Positions 33,645-42,240 of a DNA stretch of 51,925 nt are shown here, piece by piece. A program made the position numbers and the translations under genes. The notes under the pieces were generated by a model. That model did not search any database. It saw nothing but the letters and a program-made list of their open reading frames with translations, and was not told the DNA's origin. The DNA is from Burkholderiales bacterium. Its GTDB lineage: Bacteria > Pseudomonadota > Gammaproteobacteria > Burkholderiales > Burkholderiaceae_C. The stretch is taken from the NCBI GenBank assembly GCA_016219375.1, contig JACRNC010000018.1:1-51925 (forward strand). The letters are read 5' to 3'. Each line of letters begins with the position of its first letter. Within the stretch, counting starts at the first letter, position 1.

Positions 33645-35981
33645 ATGCACCCGGCTGCCGCCCCGCCCACCTCCGACACCGGCCCCGCCGCAGGCAGCGC
33701 GCCGGCCGGGCCGCCGGCGCAGCGCGCGGCAGCCGCCGGGCCGGCCGCACCGCCATCCGCACCACCATCTGCGGCACCTTCCCCACCACCGTCCCCTGCG
33801 ACCGGCCCTGGCCTGGCGCTGCCGCCGCCCGGCCGCGCTGATGCGGCTCGCACCGCCGCCGGCTGGTCGGCCGACCCGCAGCTGGCAGGCCAGGTCCGCG
33901 CCGACCAGGTGCGCATGCTCTTCGACCAGATGTGGCTGACCACCTGGGCCGCGGCCGGCTTTGCCGTGGTGCTGGGCGCGCTGCTGTGGTCCACCGTGGC
34001 GCCGGCCAAGGTGGCGGTGTGGCTGGCGGCCAAGCTGCTGGTGATCGCGCCGCGCCTGGTGCATGCCCGGCTCTACCAGCGCAGCCGCGACGCGCAGCAC
34101 GCGCACTGGTACCGGCTGTTCATCATCATGCTGGCGGCCGATGCGCTGGTCTGGGGCATGGCCGGCTGGTGGCTGCTGCCGCTGGACCGGGTGGACATTG
34201 CCGCCGTCATCGCCGCCAGCCTGGTCGGCGCCACCGCGCTGGCCACCTTCACGCTCTACAGCGACTGGCGCGCGGCGGTGTGCTTCGTGCTGCCGGTGAT
34301 GCTGCCGATGGCCGCCTACATGACCCAGCGCGGCGACCGCTACGGTGCCTTCGGCGCCGGCGCGGTGCTGCTGTTCACCGTGCTGCTGCTGCTGGAGACG
34401 CGGCGCTCGCAGCGCAACCTGGTGGAGCTGCTGAGCCTGCGCTACACCACGGACCGCATCGCCCGCGAGCGGGCCGACGCGCTGCAGCTGGCCCAGCGCC
34501 ACAGCGCGGTCAAGAGCCGCTTCCTCGCCACGATGAGCCACGAGCTGCGCACGCCGCTGCACGGCATCCTGGGCCTGACGCGTCAGGTGCGCGAGCGGCT
34601 GGAGCGGCCGGCCGATGGCTCCGGCGCGCCCGGCGGTGCGGCCGAGGCCCGCCGCCTGGCGCTGGTGGAGCGCTCGGGCCAGCATCTGCTGGCGGTGATC
34701 AACGACGTGCTCGACTTCTCGCGCATCGAGGCCGGCCGCCTGGCCCTGGTGGAGGAGACCTTCGACCTGGCCGCGCTGGTGGACGACGTGCTGGCCCTGT
34801 CCGCCGTGGCCGCCGCCGACAAGGGCCTGGCCCTGCGCTGCCGGCTGCGCGTGCCCCGCCCCTGCCGCGTGCGTGGCGACGCCGCCCGCGTGCGCCAGGT
34901 GCTGCACAACCTGGTGGGCAATGCCGTCAAGTTCACGCCGCGCGGCAGCGTGCGGGTCTCGGTGTGGCGCGAGCCGGGCCGCACGCGCGGCGGGCCCGCC
35001 GTGGCCGGCCTGGCCCCGGCTTCATCCGCTGCATCGGCGGCAGCGGTCCCCGCCGCGCCTGCATCCGACCGCGTGCTGATCGCCGTGCAGGACACCGGCC
35101 CCGGCATCCCGGCCGCCGAGCTGGTGCGCATCTTCGACGCCTTCCACCAAGTCGATGCCGCCGACAGCCGCCGCCACGCCGGCACGGGCCTGGGCCTGTC
35201 CATCTCGCGCGAGCTGGCCCGTGCGATGGGCGGCGACCTGGCCTGCACCAGCACGCCGGGCGAAGGCTCCACCTTCACCTTCAGCGTGCGCCTGCCCGCC
35301 GCCGCCCCGGCCGCCGCAGCCACGATGCGCACCCGGGGCCACGGGGCCCAGACCAGCGGCACCACGGGGCGCGTGATCAGCGGCGTCACCAGCGACGTGA
35401 GCAGCCCCGTGACCAGCGGCGGGGTGGCCGGCACGGATCAAGACGCCGACACCGGCAGCCGGGCCCGGCGCCAGGCCGCAGCTCCCGGCGGGCCAGGGTC
35501 GGCAACCCCAGCAGCCGACTGTGCGCCCCCAGCCGCCCCGGCCGGCCAGGCTGACCACGGGCCCCGCAGCCTGGCCGGCCTGCGCGTGCTGCTGGCCGAG
35601 GACAACCCGGTCAACGCCCTGGTCGCCGAGGCGGTGCTGCAGCAGCTGGGCTGCGTGGTGGAGACGGTGGAAGACGGCGCCGCCGCCGTCGCCCGCGTGC
35701 AGGCCGGCCAGCGCGGCGGCCCGCCGCCCGCGGCCCGGCCCATCGAGCTGGTGCTGATGGACTGCCAGATGCCGCTGATGGACGGCTTCGAGGCCGCGCG
35801 CCGCATCCGCGCCGCCGAGGCCGCCAGCGGCCAGCCGCCCGTGCCCATCGTCGCCCTCACCGCCAGCGCCCTGCCCGGCGACCGCGAGCGCTGCCTGTCC
35901 GCCGGCATGCAGGGCCACCTGGCCAAGCCCTTCAGCCCGGAGGATCTGACGGCCGTGCTGCACGCCTGCCTGCGCCCTTGA
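33645..35981 (+). CDS. Membrane hybrid sensor histidine kinase with C-terminal receiver
   Basis: About 778 residues. A long Pro/Ala-rich N-terminus is followed by about six hydrophobic segments (residues about 95-245), then HisKA with phospho-His299 in SHELRTPLHG, HATPase_c (LVGNAVKFTPRG, DTGPGIP, GTGLGLSISRELARAMGG), a disordered Thr/Ser/Gly/Pro linker of about 85 residues, and a receiver with Asp706 (LVLMDCQMPLMDGFEA) and Lys in HLAKPFSPED. This is the BarA/LuQ-type layout. A GTG at 33597 is an alternative start; ATG 33645 is preferred. The signal is unknown. It follows the ABC operon but is separated from it by about 100 bp. Confidence 0.9.
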   Translation: MHPAAAPPTSDTGPAAGSAPAGPPAQRAAAAGPAAPPSAPPSAAPSPPPSPATGPGLALPPPGRADAARTAAGWSADPQLAGQVRADQVRMLFDQMWLTTWAAAGFAVVLGALLWSTVAPAKVAVWLAAKLLVIAPRLVHARLYQRSRDAQHAHWYRLFIIMLAADALVWGMAGWWLLPLDRVDIAAVIAASLVGATALATFTLYSDWRAAVCFVLPVMLPMAAYMTQRGDRYGAFGAGAVLLFTVLLLLETRRSQRNLVELLSLRYTTDRIARERADALQLAQRHSAVKSRFLATMSHELRTPLHGILGLTRQVRERLERPADGSGAPGGAAEARRLALVERSGQHLLAVINDVLDFSRIEAGRLALVEETFDLAALVDDVLALSAVAAADKGLALRCRLRVPRPCRVRGDAARVRQVLHNLVGNAVKFTPRGSVRVSVWREPGRTRGGPAVAGLAPASSAASAAAVPAAPASDRVLIAVQDTGPGIPAAELVRIFDAFHQVDAADSRRHAGTGLGLSISRELARAMGGDLACTSTPGEGSTFTFSVRLPAAAPAAAATMRTRGHGAQTSGTTGRVISGVTSDVSSPVTSGGVAGTDQDADTGSRARRQAAAPGGPGSATPAADCAPPAAPAGQADHGPRSLAGLRVLLAEDNPVNALVAEAVLQQLGCVVETVEDGAAAVARVQAGQRGGPPPAARPIELVLMDCQMPLMDGFEAARRIRAAEAASGQPPVPIVALTASALPGDRERCLSAGMQGHLAKPFSPEDLTAVLHACLRP

Positions 35982-35998
35982 CGCGGCCGGCGCCCGGC

Positions 35999-36376
35999 TC
36001 AGTGCGCTGCCGCCGCTTGGTAGGCCCGCCCCAGCTCGCTGGCCGCCGTGTGCAGGCGCTTGTCCAGCGTCCACAGCAGGGCGTCGCCAGCCAGCGCAGC
36101 CGCCAGCAGGCTCACATCCACCAGCCCGCAGCCGCGGCCCGCGAGCTGCCGCTGCTCGATGAGCGCCAGCAGCTCGGCCGGTGACGTCACCGGCAAGGGG
36201 GCCAGCGCCGACAGCAGTGCGACGACCTGGCGCCGATCGGGTGGGGTGCCGCATGCCACCTCCACCACGACATAGGGGTGGCTCACGACCCAGCCGCCCT
36301 CCAGCAGCATGGCCAGGTGCTCGTTGCGTTGCTTGAAGTGCTGCACCCAGACCGAGGTGTCCACCAGCACCTTCAT
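35999..36376 (-). CDS. vapC: VapC-like PIN-domain toxin
   Basis: A 125-residue PIN-domain ribonuclease, toxin of a VapBC pair. PIN acidic residues are visible: Asp6 in VLVDTSVW, Glu in VVVEVACG, Asp in GLVDVSLLA and Asp in LWTLDKRL. The start codon overlaps the antitoxin stop by 4 bp, the usual translational coupling. VapC toxins cut tRNA or rRNA when released from the antitoxin. Confidence 0.92.
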   Translation of the reverse strand: MKVLVDTSVWVQHFKQRNEHLAMLLEGGWVVSHPYVVVEVACGTPPDRRQVVALLSALAPLPVTSPAELLALIEQRQLAGRGCGLVDVSLLAAALAGDALLWTLDKRLHTAASELGRAYQAAAAH

Positions 36377-36579
36377 GACGCTGGCATCTCGTCGCGCCGG
36401 CGGGGGGCCAACTCGACCTCCGGCATCTGGCCGCCCAGGGCCGCCAATCGGCGTGCCGCCTGCAGCTGGATGAAGGCCTCTACGCACTCGCGCAGCAGAT
36501 CGGATGGCGCGATGTCCGGCTCGGCCAGGGCGCGTGCCCGGGCCAGCAGTTCGTCGTCGATGGTCAGCGTGGTCTGCAT
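36373..36579 (-). CDS. vapB: VapB-like antitoxin
   Basis: A 68-residue protein with the short ribbon-helix-helix-like N-terminus MQTTLTIDDELLARARAL and a charged C-terminus (ELAPRRRDEMPAS) that would wrap the toxin. It is typical of type II VapB antitoxins that repress their own operon. It precedes and overlaps vapC by 4 bp. Confidence 0.88.
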   Translation of the reverse strand: MQTTLTIDDELLARARALAEPDIAPSDLLRECVEAFIQLQAARRLAALGGQMPEVELAPRRRDEMPAS

Positions 36580-36676
36580 GGTGCACCGTCCCTTGTGGGC
36601 CATCAGTGTGAGCATGAGTGTGGGCCACTCGCTGCGCGGTCGCAACCGACGCGGGCGGTGAGCTGGGGCGCCGCAG

Positions 36677-36743
36677 GCCGGCCCGCAAACGACACGCCCG
36701 GCCAAGCCGGCTCGCAAACAACAACGCCCGGCCAGGCCGGGCG
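36677..36743 (-). terminator. Tandem-duplicated terminator after yceI
   Basis: A unit of about 29-30 bp is repeated (36677-36705 and 36706-36735). Each copy carries GCAAAC(A/G)ACA and CGCCCGGCCA. On the minus strand the proximal copy forms CGCCCGG-CCTGG-CCGGGCG followed by TTGTTGTTTG, a good rho-independent terminator for the YceI gene ending at 36799. The second copy repeats the stem-loop and T-rich tail less perfectly. Confidence 0.7.
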
Positions 36744-36798
36744 TCGGGAAGGAGGCGGGCACCCGGCGGGTGCCGGTGCCAGGCCTGCGCCGTGCGGC

Positions 36799-37377
36799 TT
36801 ACTGCTTGATCGCCTCGACCTGGATCACCAGGCGCACCTCGTCGGGCACGGCGCCCTGCAGCTCGGTGATGCCGAAGGCGCTGCGCTGGATGGTGGTCTC
36901 GAAGTCGCCGCCGCAGACCTCGCGCTTGAGCATCGGGTTCTCGTAGCAGTTGAAGCCGTTGGCCTTGAGCGTCACCGGCTTGGTCACGCCGTGCAGCGTG
37001 AGCTGGCCGGCCACCTCCGTCACCTTGTCGCCGCTGAAGCTGAACTTGTCGCCGACGAAGGTGGCCGTGGGGTACTTGGCCGCGTTCCAGAAGCCTTCCT
37101 TCAGATGCTTGTCGAAGGCCGGCGTGCCGGTATTGATGGCGGTGGTGTCGATGGTCACCTCCACCCGGCCGGTCTTGGCTGCGCGGTCCAGCGTCACCGC
37201 GCCCTTGGTGTTGTCGAAGCGGCCTCGGTTGGTGGACGTGCCGAAGTGCTTGACCTCGAAGGTGACGAAGGTGTGCTTGGGGTCCACGCTGTAGCTGGCC
37301 GGGGCGGCCTGCACGGCGGTGGACAGCAGCGCGGCGGCGGCAGCGGACAGAACGGCAACGGTGGTCGGACGGGTCAT
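36799..37377 (-). CDS. YceI family periplasmic protein (copy A)
   Basis: A 192-residue lipocalin-like YceI protein. It has a signal peptide (LSAAAAALLSTAVQAAPA) and the family fold: YSVDPKHTFVTFEVKHFG, RFDNTKGAVTLD, INTGTPAFDKHLKEGFWNAAKYP and LTLHGVTKPVTL. YceI proteins bind isoprenoid lipids such as polyprenyl chains. It carries one Cys pair (NCYENPMLKREVCGG) that could form a disulfide. It is the last gene of a cytochrome b561-YceI-YceI set on this strand. Start ATG 37377 has AGGAGC upstream. Confidence 0.92.
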   Translation of the reverse strand: MTRPTTVAVLSAAAAALLSTAVQAAPASYSVDPKHTFVTFEVKHFGTSTNRGRFDNTKGAVTLDRAAKTGRVEVTIDTTAINTGTPAFDKHLKEGFWNAAKYPTATFVGDKFSFSGDKVTEVAGQLTLHGVTKPVTLKANGFNCYENPMLKREVCGGDFETTIQRSAFGITELQGAVPDEVRLVIQVEAIKQ

Positions 37378-37485
37378 GGACGGGCTCCTGTGGGGCGGGT
37401 GAGGAATCGACGAAGGGGATGCCGGCAGGGGCCGGCGGCGGAGAAGGACGCAAGGAAAGCGTCGAGGATGAAGGTGACCAGGGAA

Positions 37486-37521
37486 GCGACGAGAGACGCG
37501 ACAAGAGACGCGACAAGAGAA
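37486..37521. repeat. 12-bp tandem repeat, three copies
   Basis: The unit GCGAC(G/A)AGAGA(C/A) is repeated three times between the two YceI genes. It is likely a small minisatellite; no function is evident. Confidence 0.8.
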
Positions 37522-37583
37522 GCCATGCGCGACATGCCGGGCCGCGGCCGGTCTGCAGCGGGGCAGCGGCACGTGCATGGCGG

Positions 37584-38372
37584 CTAGCCGGGCAGGCCGG
37601 TGAGCGTCAGGCGGAAGTCCACCTGCACCTCGTCGGCCACCATCGACGGGTCGGCCCATTCGCCGGCGCCGATGTCGAAGGCCAGGCGCTTGAGCGTGAA
37701 GCTGCCCGTGGCGAGTTGGTTGGCGCCGGAGCGGGCCAGCGCCACCGGCACGACGATGTCGCGCACCTGGCCCTTGATGGCGAGCTTGCCGGCCACCTCA
37801 TACCGGCCCGGGCCGGCGGCCTTGATCGCGGTGGACGTGAAGGTGGCGCGCGGAAAGCGGGCGGTGTCGAACCAGTCGGGCTTCTTCAGCTCGGCCGTGG
37901 TGCCGGCATCACCGATCTCGGCGCTGGCCAGATCGACGCTGAAGCTCACCTTGCCCGCCTGCGGCTGGCGCGGGTCGAAGGCAATCTGCGCATCGAAGCG
38001 CTTGAAGTGGCCCTCCACCGGCACGCCCATCTGCCGCGTGACGAAGCGCACCTGGCTGGAGGCGGGCACCAGCCTGGCCGCCGGTGCGGCCGCTGCAGTG
38101 GGCTTGGCGGGGGGCTTGGCCGCGGCCGGGGCCGGGGCCGTGGCCGGTGCGGTGGCCTGGGCCCGGGCGGGCGCGGCGATCACCCAGGCGGTGGCCATCA
38201 CCAGCGCGCCCAGTGCCAGCGCGGCGGCGCGGCCGGCGCGGGGGCTTGCCGCCAGCGTCTGCGCCAGGGCGGACGGGTGGGCCGCGGGGCGGGCAGACAA
38301 GCCAGCCGAAGAGTGGCCGATGCCGCGGGTGGGGTGGCGCGTCTCGTGGCGGGTCATGCGTTCGGAATGCAA
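37584..38372 (-). CDS. YceI family protein (copy B)
   Basis: About 262 residues. The C-terminal 165 residues are a YceI domain (VPASSQVRFVTRQMGVPVEGHFKRFDAQIAFD, GTTAELKKPDWFDTARFP, GKLAIKGQVRDIVVPV). Before it lie a hydrophobic signal segment (AALALGALVMATAWVIAA) and an Ala/Pro/Lys-rich linker. ATG 38357 is an alternative start that shortens the odd N-terminal tail. It is only distantly similar to copy A, so this is not a recent duplication. It is probably co-transcribed with the cytochrome b561 gene upstream. Confidence 0.88.
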   Translation of the reverse strand: MHSERMTRHETRHPTRGIGHSSAGLSARPAAHPSALAQTLAASPRAGRAAALALGALVMATAWVIAAPARAQATAPATAPAPAAAKPPAKPTAAAAPAARLVPASSQVRFVTRQMGVPVEGHFKRFDAQIAFDPRQPQAGKVSFSVDLASAEIGDAGTTAELKKPDWFDTARFPRATFTSTAIKAAGPGRYEVAGKLAIKGQVRDIVVPVALARSGANQLATGSFTLKRLAFDIGAGEWADPSMVADEVQVDFRLTLTGLPG

Positions 38373-38478
38373 GGTCGGGTGGGTCGGGCTGAAGACGGCT
38401 GAGGTGGGCTGGATCGGGCGGGGCGGGCCGTCGGCGTCAAGGTGGGGCAGGGCGGGCAGAGCAGGGCGGGCGGGGCCA

Positions 38479-39045
38479 TCAGCGCCCCAGCCGCATGCGC
38501 CCCATCAGCCCGTCGCGGTCGATGAACTGGTGCTTGAGCGCCGCCAGCACGTGCAGCACCACCAGCCCGGCCAGGCCGAAGGCCGAGAGCTCATGCAGCG
38601 GCTTGATCGCCTCGGCCAGCGCGCGGTCGTGCGGCACGAAGTCCGGCAGCGGCAGCACGCCGAACCACACGATGGGAAAGCCCGCTGCCGAGCTGTAGGC
38701 CCAGCCCGTCAGCGGCACGGCGAAGAAGGACAGGTACATCAGCCCGTGCGTGGCGTGGTAGGCCGTGCGCTGCCAGCCGGGCATGGCCGCCTGCATGGCC
38801 GCGGGCAGCGGCGGCGCGCGGTGCGTCAGCCGCCACAGCAGCCGCAGGGCCGAGAGCGCCAGGATGGCCACGCCGGCCCACTTGTGCCAGTTGTAGAGCT
38901 TGAGCCGCTGCGGCGACATCGGCAGGTCGGCCATGTACAGGCCCACGCAGAAGGCGGTGACGATGGCCGCGGCCAGTACCCAGTGCAGCAGCACGGCAAC
39001 GGGCCCGTAGCGCCCGGCCGGGCTGCGGGTGGGGATGCGGTTCAT
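38479..39045 (-). CDS. Cytochrome b561 family protein
   Basis: A 188-residue four-helix membrane cytochrome. Likely haem-ligating histidines are in VLLHWVLAA, NWHKWAGVA, ATHGLMYLS and LHELSAFGL. The E. coli homologue (yceJ) sits beside yceI as here, so the three minus-strand genes form a cytochrome b561-YceI-YceI unit. It probably transfers electrons between quinol and a periplasmic acceptor. ATG 39045 is chosen because the upstream in-frame extension is not conserved. Confidence 0.9.
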   Translation of the reverse strand: MNRIPTRSPAGRYGPVAVLLHWVLAAAIVTAFCVGLYMADLPMSPQRLKLYNWHKWAGVAILALSALRLLWRLTHRAPPLPAAMQAAMPGWQRTAYHATHGLMYLSFFAVPLTGWAYSSAAGFPIVWFGVLPLPDFVPHDRALAEAIKPLHELSAFGLAGLVVLHVLAALKHQFIDRDGLMGRMRLGR

Positions 39046-39294
39046 GCGGCGGCCCTCCATGCAAGGTCGTGGCACCGCGGGCCGTGCCGGCATCGACGCG
39101 CCGGCCGCCCGCGGCTTGTTGTGATGGCACGCATGATGCGCCGCCGTGAAAAACCGGCGGTTCATCACGGTTGACGCGGCATTTCAAGGCCTTTGAACGC
39201 CGCATACGGGCACAAGCGGGCTCAACCCTGGCGCGCAGCCGCCGAAACCCGAGGAACGCCAGCCCGCCCGCTGCGGGCGCGCGCCACCGCCGCC

Positions 39295-40434
39295 ATGAAT
39301 CCGCAAACCCTGCCCGCGCCGCTGCTGCCTGCCGCCGGCCCGCCCACGCTGGCGGACCTGCTGCTGGGCCGCGACCCCCGGCAGCGCCTGCGCGTGTCGC
39401 GCTCGCTGCTGGCCGCGCAGGCCTATCTGGTGTGCGTGGCGCTGATGGGCTATGCGGTGTGGGCCGACTTCATGCAGCCGCGCCCGGCGCTGGTGCTGTC
39501 GGGCCTGATCGTTGCCAACATCCTCGTCTTCTATGCCGTGCTGCGCTCGGGCTTCAACCAGCGCTTCGCCGAGCCGGCGCTGACGCTGCCGCAGATCCTC
39601 TCGGCGCTCACCTGGATCGTCGGCGCCTATGCCATCACCGGGCCCATCCACGGCTCCACCATGATGCTGCTGGCCCTGGTGCTGATGTTCGGCACCTTCA
39701 ACCTGGACGCCCGCGGCGCGCGCATCGCCAGCGCCTACTCCGTAGTGCTGCTGGGCGCGACCATCGTCTACAAGATCTTCACCGAGCCGCACCACTACAG
39801 CGTCGAGCTGGAGGTGGCCAACTTCGTGCTGGCCGCCACCACCATGCCCACCGTGTCGGCCCTGGCGGCGCAGCTGGCCCGCATGCGCGCCCGGCTGCGC
39901 GCGCAGAAGGACGAGCTGGCCCTGGCGCTGGAGCGCATCCAGCTGCTGGCCACGCGCGACGACCTGACCGGCCTCTTCAACCGCCGCCACATGCTGGAGG
40001 TGCTGGAGCAGGAGCGCCGGCGCGCCGCGCGCTCGGGCAGCCGCTTCTGCGTGGCCATCCTGGACCTGGACCACTTCAAGCACGTCAACGACACCCACGG
40101 CCACGCCGTGGGCGACGAGGTGCTGCGCCAGTTCGCCCAGCAGGCCCTGGCCGTGCTGCGCGAGGCCGACGTGCTGGCCCGCTGGGGCGGCGAGGAGTTC
40201 CTGCTGCTGCTGGCCGACGGCGACACCGAGCGCGCCAGGCAGGCCGTCGAGCGCCTGCGCGACCACTTGCTGGACCACCCCGGCGCGGCCAGCGTGCCCA
40301 GCCTGCGCATCCGCTTCTCCGCCGGCCTGACCGCCTACCTGCCCGGCGAGGCGCTGGACGCCACCATCGAGCGCGCCGACCGCGCCCTCTACTGCGCCAA
40401 GGCCCACGGCCGCAGCCGCACCCAGGTCGGCTGA
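39295..40434 (+). CDS. Membrane diguanylate cyclase (GGDEF), copy A
   Basis: A 379-residue protein: about six hydrophobic segments (residues about 40-185), a short coiled-coil (LRAQKDELALALERIQLLA), then a GGDEF domain. The active-site loop is GGEEF (298-302), a permitted active variant, and the product-inhibition I-site RxxD is present as READ (289-292). It should make cyclic di-GMP. It is closely related to copy B downstream, including the TM region (SRSLLAAQAYLVCVALMGY against ARAMTSMLVYAVCIGFTEY). Confidence 0.92.
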   Translation: MNPQTLPAPLLPAAGPPTLADLLLGRDPRQRLRVSRSLLAAQAYLVCVALMGYAVWADFMQPRPALVLSGLIVANILVFYAVLRSGFNQRFAEPALTLPQILSALTWIVGAYAITGPIHGSTMMLLALVLMFGTFNLDARGARIASAYSVVLLGATIVYKIFTEPHHYSVELEVANFVLAATTMPTVSALAAQLARMRARLRAQKDELALALERIQLLATRDDLTGLFNRRHMLEVLEQERRRAARSGSRFCVAILDLDHFKHVNDTHGHAVGDEVLRQFAQQALAVLREADVLARWGGEEFLLLLADGDTERARQAVERLRDHLLDHPGAASVPSLRIRFSAGLTAYLPGEALDATIERADRALYCAKAHGRSRTQVG

Positions 40435-40817
40435 CCTGGGGCGCCCGCTTGCGTACCGACGCCAGCCACCGATCCGGAGTTAGCGCCCTGGTGCGCCGTG
40501 GTGAGTCGCTCCCGCGCCGCCTGCGCGCGGCTCTGGCGGCGCTGGCGCCCGGCCACCCCCGCGGCTGCGGTGCAGGCCGCCGCAGCGGCACCCCGCCTGC
40601 TTGGCACCGCCCGCGGGTCAACCCGCAGCCGCTTGGCGCCGCCGGGCAAGTCCGCGCCGCCGGCGCTGCCTAAAGTCCCGCGCCCGTTGCGCCGATAGAC
40701 CGCACAGGCGGCCCGCCGGCAACCCATGCAGGCGCCGCCTTCCGGCCCCGGCCGCACGACGGCCCCTTGTTGACGATCTGCCGACCCACCTGCCGCCCGA
40801 TCCCGTCTGCCGCCCGC
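40435..40817. other. Intergenic gap between the two diguanylate cyclases
   Basis: 383 bp without a supported gene. No clear terminator or promoter can be picked. Its length suggests the two paralogous genes are transcribed separately. Confidence 0.5.
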
Positions 40818-42113
40818 ATGGCCACCGCCGCTACTCCGCAAGACCCCGCCGCCCGCCCGCCGTCGGCCCCGCTCCCGGGCGACGCCGCTGCCGCTGCCGC
40901 GGCCGGTGGTGCATGGGGCCCGTCGGCCACGGCAGACGCGCCTGACGTGCCTGATGCGCCTGACGCGGCCGGCCCCGCCATCGACCGGCCCGGCGCGCCG
41001 CCCGAGCGCGGCCCGCGCTGGCTGCACAAGCTCGGCGACCTTGTCCTGAGCACGGACCGCCGCCAGCGCCTTCGCATCGCCCGCGCCATGACCTCCATGC
41101 TGGTCTATGCGGTGTGCATCGGCTTTACCGAATACGTTTCCCAGCAGGGCATGGTGGACCCCCGCCCCGTGCGCCCGCTGCAGATCGCGCTGGCCACCTG
41201 GGTCGTCTTCATCTACGCCTGGCTGCGCAGCGGCCTGAACCAGCGCAGCCGCGACCCGGCGCTCACGCTGCCGCAGATCTTCGGCGCCATCACGCTCATC
41301 GCCGCGGCCTACTCCATCTGCGGCCCGCTGCGCGGCGCGCTGATGATGCTGCTGGCACTCACGCTGGTCTTCGGCATCTTCAACCTCGACGCCGCCGGCC
41401 GCCGCGCCAGCTACCTGTATGCCGTGGCGCTGATGGCCGTGGTCATGAGCATCATGGCCGTCAGCAGCCCCGAGGACTACCCCGCCGGCATCGAGCTGGC
41501 CCACTTCATCCTCGTGGCCACCACGCTGCCCGTCATCTCCGTGCTGGGCGACCAGCTCAGCGCCATGCGCCACCGCCTCAAGAGCCAGAAGGCCGAGCTG
41601 GAGGACGCCTTCATGCGCATCCAGGAGATGGCCATCCGCGACGAGCTCACCGGCCTGTACAACCGCCGCTACATGCTGGAGGTCATCGCCCAGCAGATCC
41701 AGCGCCTGGAGCGCAGCGGCGCCAGCTTCAGCCTGGTGATCCTGGACCTGGACCACTTCAAGCGCATCAACGACACCCTGGGCCACGCCGTGGGCGACCA
41801 GGTGCTGCGCCACTTCGCCCAGGTCGCGCGCAAGAACCTGCGCCAGACCGACGTCATCGCCCGCTGGGGCGGCGAGGAGTTCCTCGTCCTGCTGCCCGAC
41901 ACCCCCGGCGACCAGGGCATCCAGGGCGTGCAGCGCATGCGCGCCTCCCTGGAAGAAGGCCCGCTGGTCCAAAAGCCCGAGGTCAAGGTCACCTTCTCCG
42001 CCGGCCTCACCGAGTTCCAACCCGGCGAAACCCTGGAGCAGGCCATCGAGCGCGCGGACCAGGCGCTGTACCAGGCCAAGGCGCGGGGGAGGAATTGCAC
42101 GAAGGTGGCGTGA
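40818..42113 (+). CDS. Membrane diguanylate cyclase (GGDEF), copy B
   Basis: A 431-residue paralogue of copy A with an added Ala/Pro/Asp-rich N-terminus (about 65 residues, including repeated PDVPDAPDAAGP). TM segments follow, then RIQEMAIRDELTGLYNRRYMLEV and the GGDEF domain with GGEEF at 351-355 and an intact I-site RQTD at 342-345. It is expected to be an active, feedback-inhibited cyclic di-GMP synthase. ATG 40818 is the first plausible start. It ends 127 bp before cas3. Confidence 0.92.
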   Translation: MATAATPQDPAARPPSAPLPGDAAAAAAAGGAWGPSATADAPDVPDAPDAAGPAIDRPGAPPERGPRWLHKLGDLVLSTDRRQRLRIARAMTSMLVYAVCIGFTEYVSQQGMVDPRPVRPLQIALATWVVFIYAWLRSGLNQRSRDPALTLPQIFGAITLIAAAYSICGPLRGALMMLLALTLVFGIFNLDAAGRRASYLYAVALMAVVMSIMAVSSPEDYPAGIELAHFILVATTLPVISVLGDQLSAMRHRLKSQKAELEDAFMRIQEMAIRDELTGLYNRRYMLEVIAQQIQRLERSGASFSLVILDLDHFKRINDTLGHAVGDQVLRHFAQVARKNLRQTDVIARWGGEEFLVLLPDTPGDQGIQGVQRMRASLEEGPLVQKPEVKVTFSAGLTEFQPGETLEQAIERADQALYQAKARGRNCTKVA

Positions 42114-42240
42114 GGGTCAGAAAGCCAGCACTCCGCCATATGAGCTCACGAAGGCGGCCTGCGCCCCGCGCAGCCGCCCTTGATCCCGATCAGTCACACG
42201 CCCTTGCGCCGCCACACAATGCGGCGAAACGGGAGGGCTC

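Noticed and set aside
42114..42240. A second Cascade self-target upstream of cas3
   Set aside because: No match to the guide seed TGTCCTGTGTG is present in this gap on either strand.
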